A stretch of 5,781 nt of DNA, taken from Ardenticatenales bacterium (lineage in GTDB: Bacteria; Chloroflexota; Anaerolineae; Promineifilales; UBA4811). Location of the stretch: contig DAOUVM010000181.1 in the NCBI GenBank assembly GCA_030667645.1, positions 1 to 5,781 of the forward strand, written 5' to 3'. The translations under genes and the position numbers were made by a program. Below, one piece after another: positions 5,602 through 5,781 of the stretch. The stretch's first letter is position 1; every line of letters begins with the position of its first letter. The notes beneath the pieces were generated by a model. That model was not told where the DNA came from, did not search any database, and worked only from the letters and a program-made list of their open reading frames with translations.

Positions 5602-5642
5602 CGTGAGTGTCTTCTGACCCACCATTCATTAGGGGAGTCATG

Positions 5643-5781
5643 ATGATCTCGTGTGTTCAGTGTGAAACCGAGAACCGAGGGACCGCAGAATTCTGCCTCA
5701 ACTGTGGCGCGCGACTGGTGCGGTCTGAACCGTTTCGGGAGAACCAGACAGATGCCCTTATCGACCCCGATCTATCTCTGC
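5643..5781 (+). CDS. Zinc-ribbon protein (partial, N-terminus only)
   Basis: The first 46 codons are in the window; the gene runs past its right edge. The protein opens MISCVQCE and reaches FCLNCGARL, giving C4-x2-C7-x10-C18-x2-C21, a compact double-CxxC zinc ribbon like those placed at the N-terminus of many bacterial signalling and membrane proteins. A polar, acidic stretch follows (about 26-46) with no recognisable motif, so the main domain is unseen and the role cannot be given. AGGGGAG (5631-5637) lies upstream. Two ATGs occur in tandem (5640 and 5643); the second has the better SD spacing (5 bases against 2), so I chose it, but the first adds only one Met. The gene is transcribed away from the GTPase group. 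It could begin a kinase, phosphatase or FHA-type protein, but that is a guess. Confidence 0.8.
   Translation, partial: MISCVQCETENRGTAEFCLNCGARLVRSEPFRENQTDALIDPDLSL

Larger units (their letters stand above)
5398..5639. other. Divergent intergenic control region
   Basis: About 240 bases between the minus-strand GTPase group and the plus-strand zinc-ribbon gene. It holds the plus-strand promoter at 5430-5458, a second TATAAT with a palindrome (5584-5601), a short inverted repeat TAGT-GT-ACTA (5511-5520) and a 32-codon frame at 5545-5643 that overlaps the zinc-ribbon start. I see no RNA gene and no terminator. A minus-strand frame of 83 codons across it has no family features and lies over the plus-strand promoters, so I do not call it a gene. 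Confidence 0.6.

Noticed and set aside
5390..5641. Minus-strand frame of 83 codons in the divergent region
   Set aside because: It covers the plus-strand promoter elements, shows low-complexity, unfamilied sequence and has no convincing ribosome binding site.
1..5781. tRNA, rRNA, CRISPR, insertion sequences or attachment sites
   Set aside because: I looked on both strands and saw no cloverleaf-like sequence, regularly spaced direct repeats, transposase motifs or terminal inverted repeats with target duplications.

Overview
This window looks bacterial, and I infer a member of the Chloroflexota (Chloroflexi) or a close relative. The inference rests on family content: a Rab/Ras-like small GTPase beside a putative roadblock-like protein, a two-helix bacterial PH protein with a SHOCT tail, and a zinc-ribbon protein start. 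It is not based on any marker gene. The DNA is fairly GC-rich and tightly packed, with SD-type ribosome binding sites. I see no RNA genes, transposons, phage genes or CRISPR.

Seven of the eight genes lie on the minus strand, so they are read from right to left. A clear TGnTATAAT promoter near 5389-5397 starts the first group: a 245-residue protein with a putative C-terminal roadblock/longin-like domain (4617-5354), a Rab-like GTPase (4106-4609) and the DNA repair glycosylase MutM (3297-4094). These three genes are separated by 7 and 11 bases. A 213-base gap holding a GC-rich inverted repeat and only a weak promoter candidate follows. The second group is dihydrolipoyl dehydrogenase (1665-3083), a PH/SHOCT membrane protein (982-1629), a PHP-type histidinol-phosphatase-like phosphoesterase (109-978) and the start of a beta-phosphoglucomutase-like HAD hydrolase (1-115, cut by the window edge). 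The last three are almost or actually overlapping.

On the plus strand, the last 142 bases encode the start of a zinc-ribbon protein. It is separated from the GTPase group by a divergent control region of about 250 bases that carries a good promoter on each strand.

The most interesting element is the GTPase/partner pair. The GTPase has all five Rab-type F motifs but no C-terminal cysteine for lipidation. Its neighbour begins with an amphipathic, basic-aromatic helix and ends in a roadblock-like domain. It could therefore be both membrane anchor and regulator, analogous to (but distinct from) the MglA/MglB pair. The metabolic genes look like ordinary housekeeping functions.
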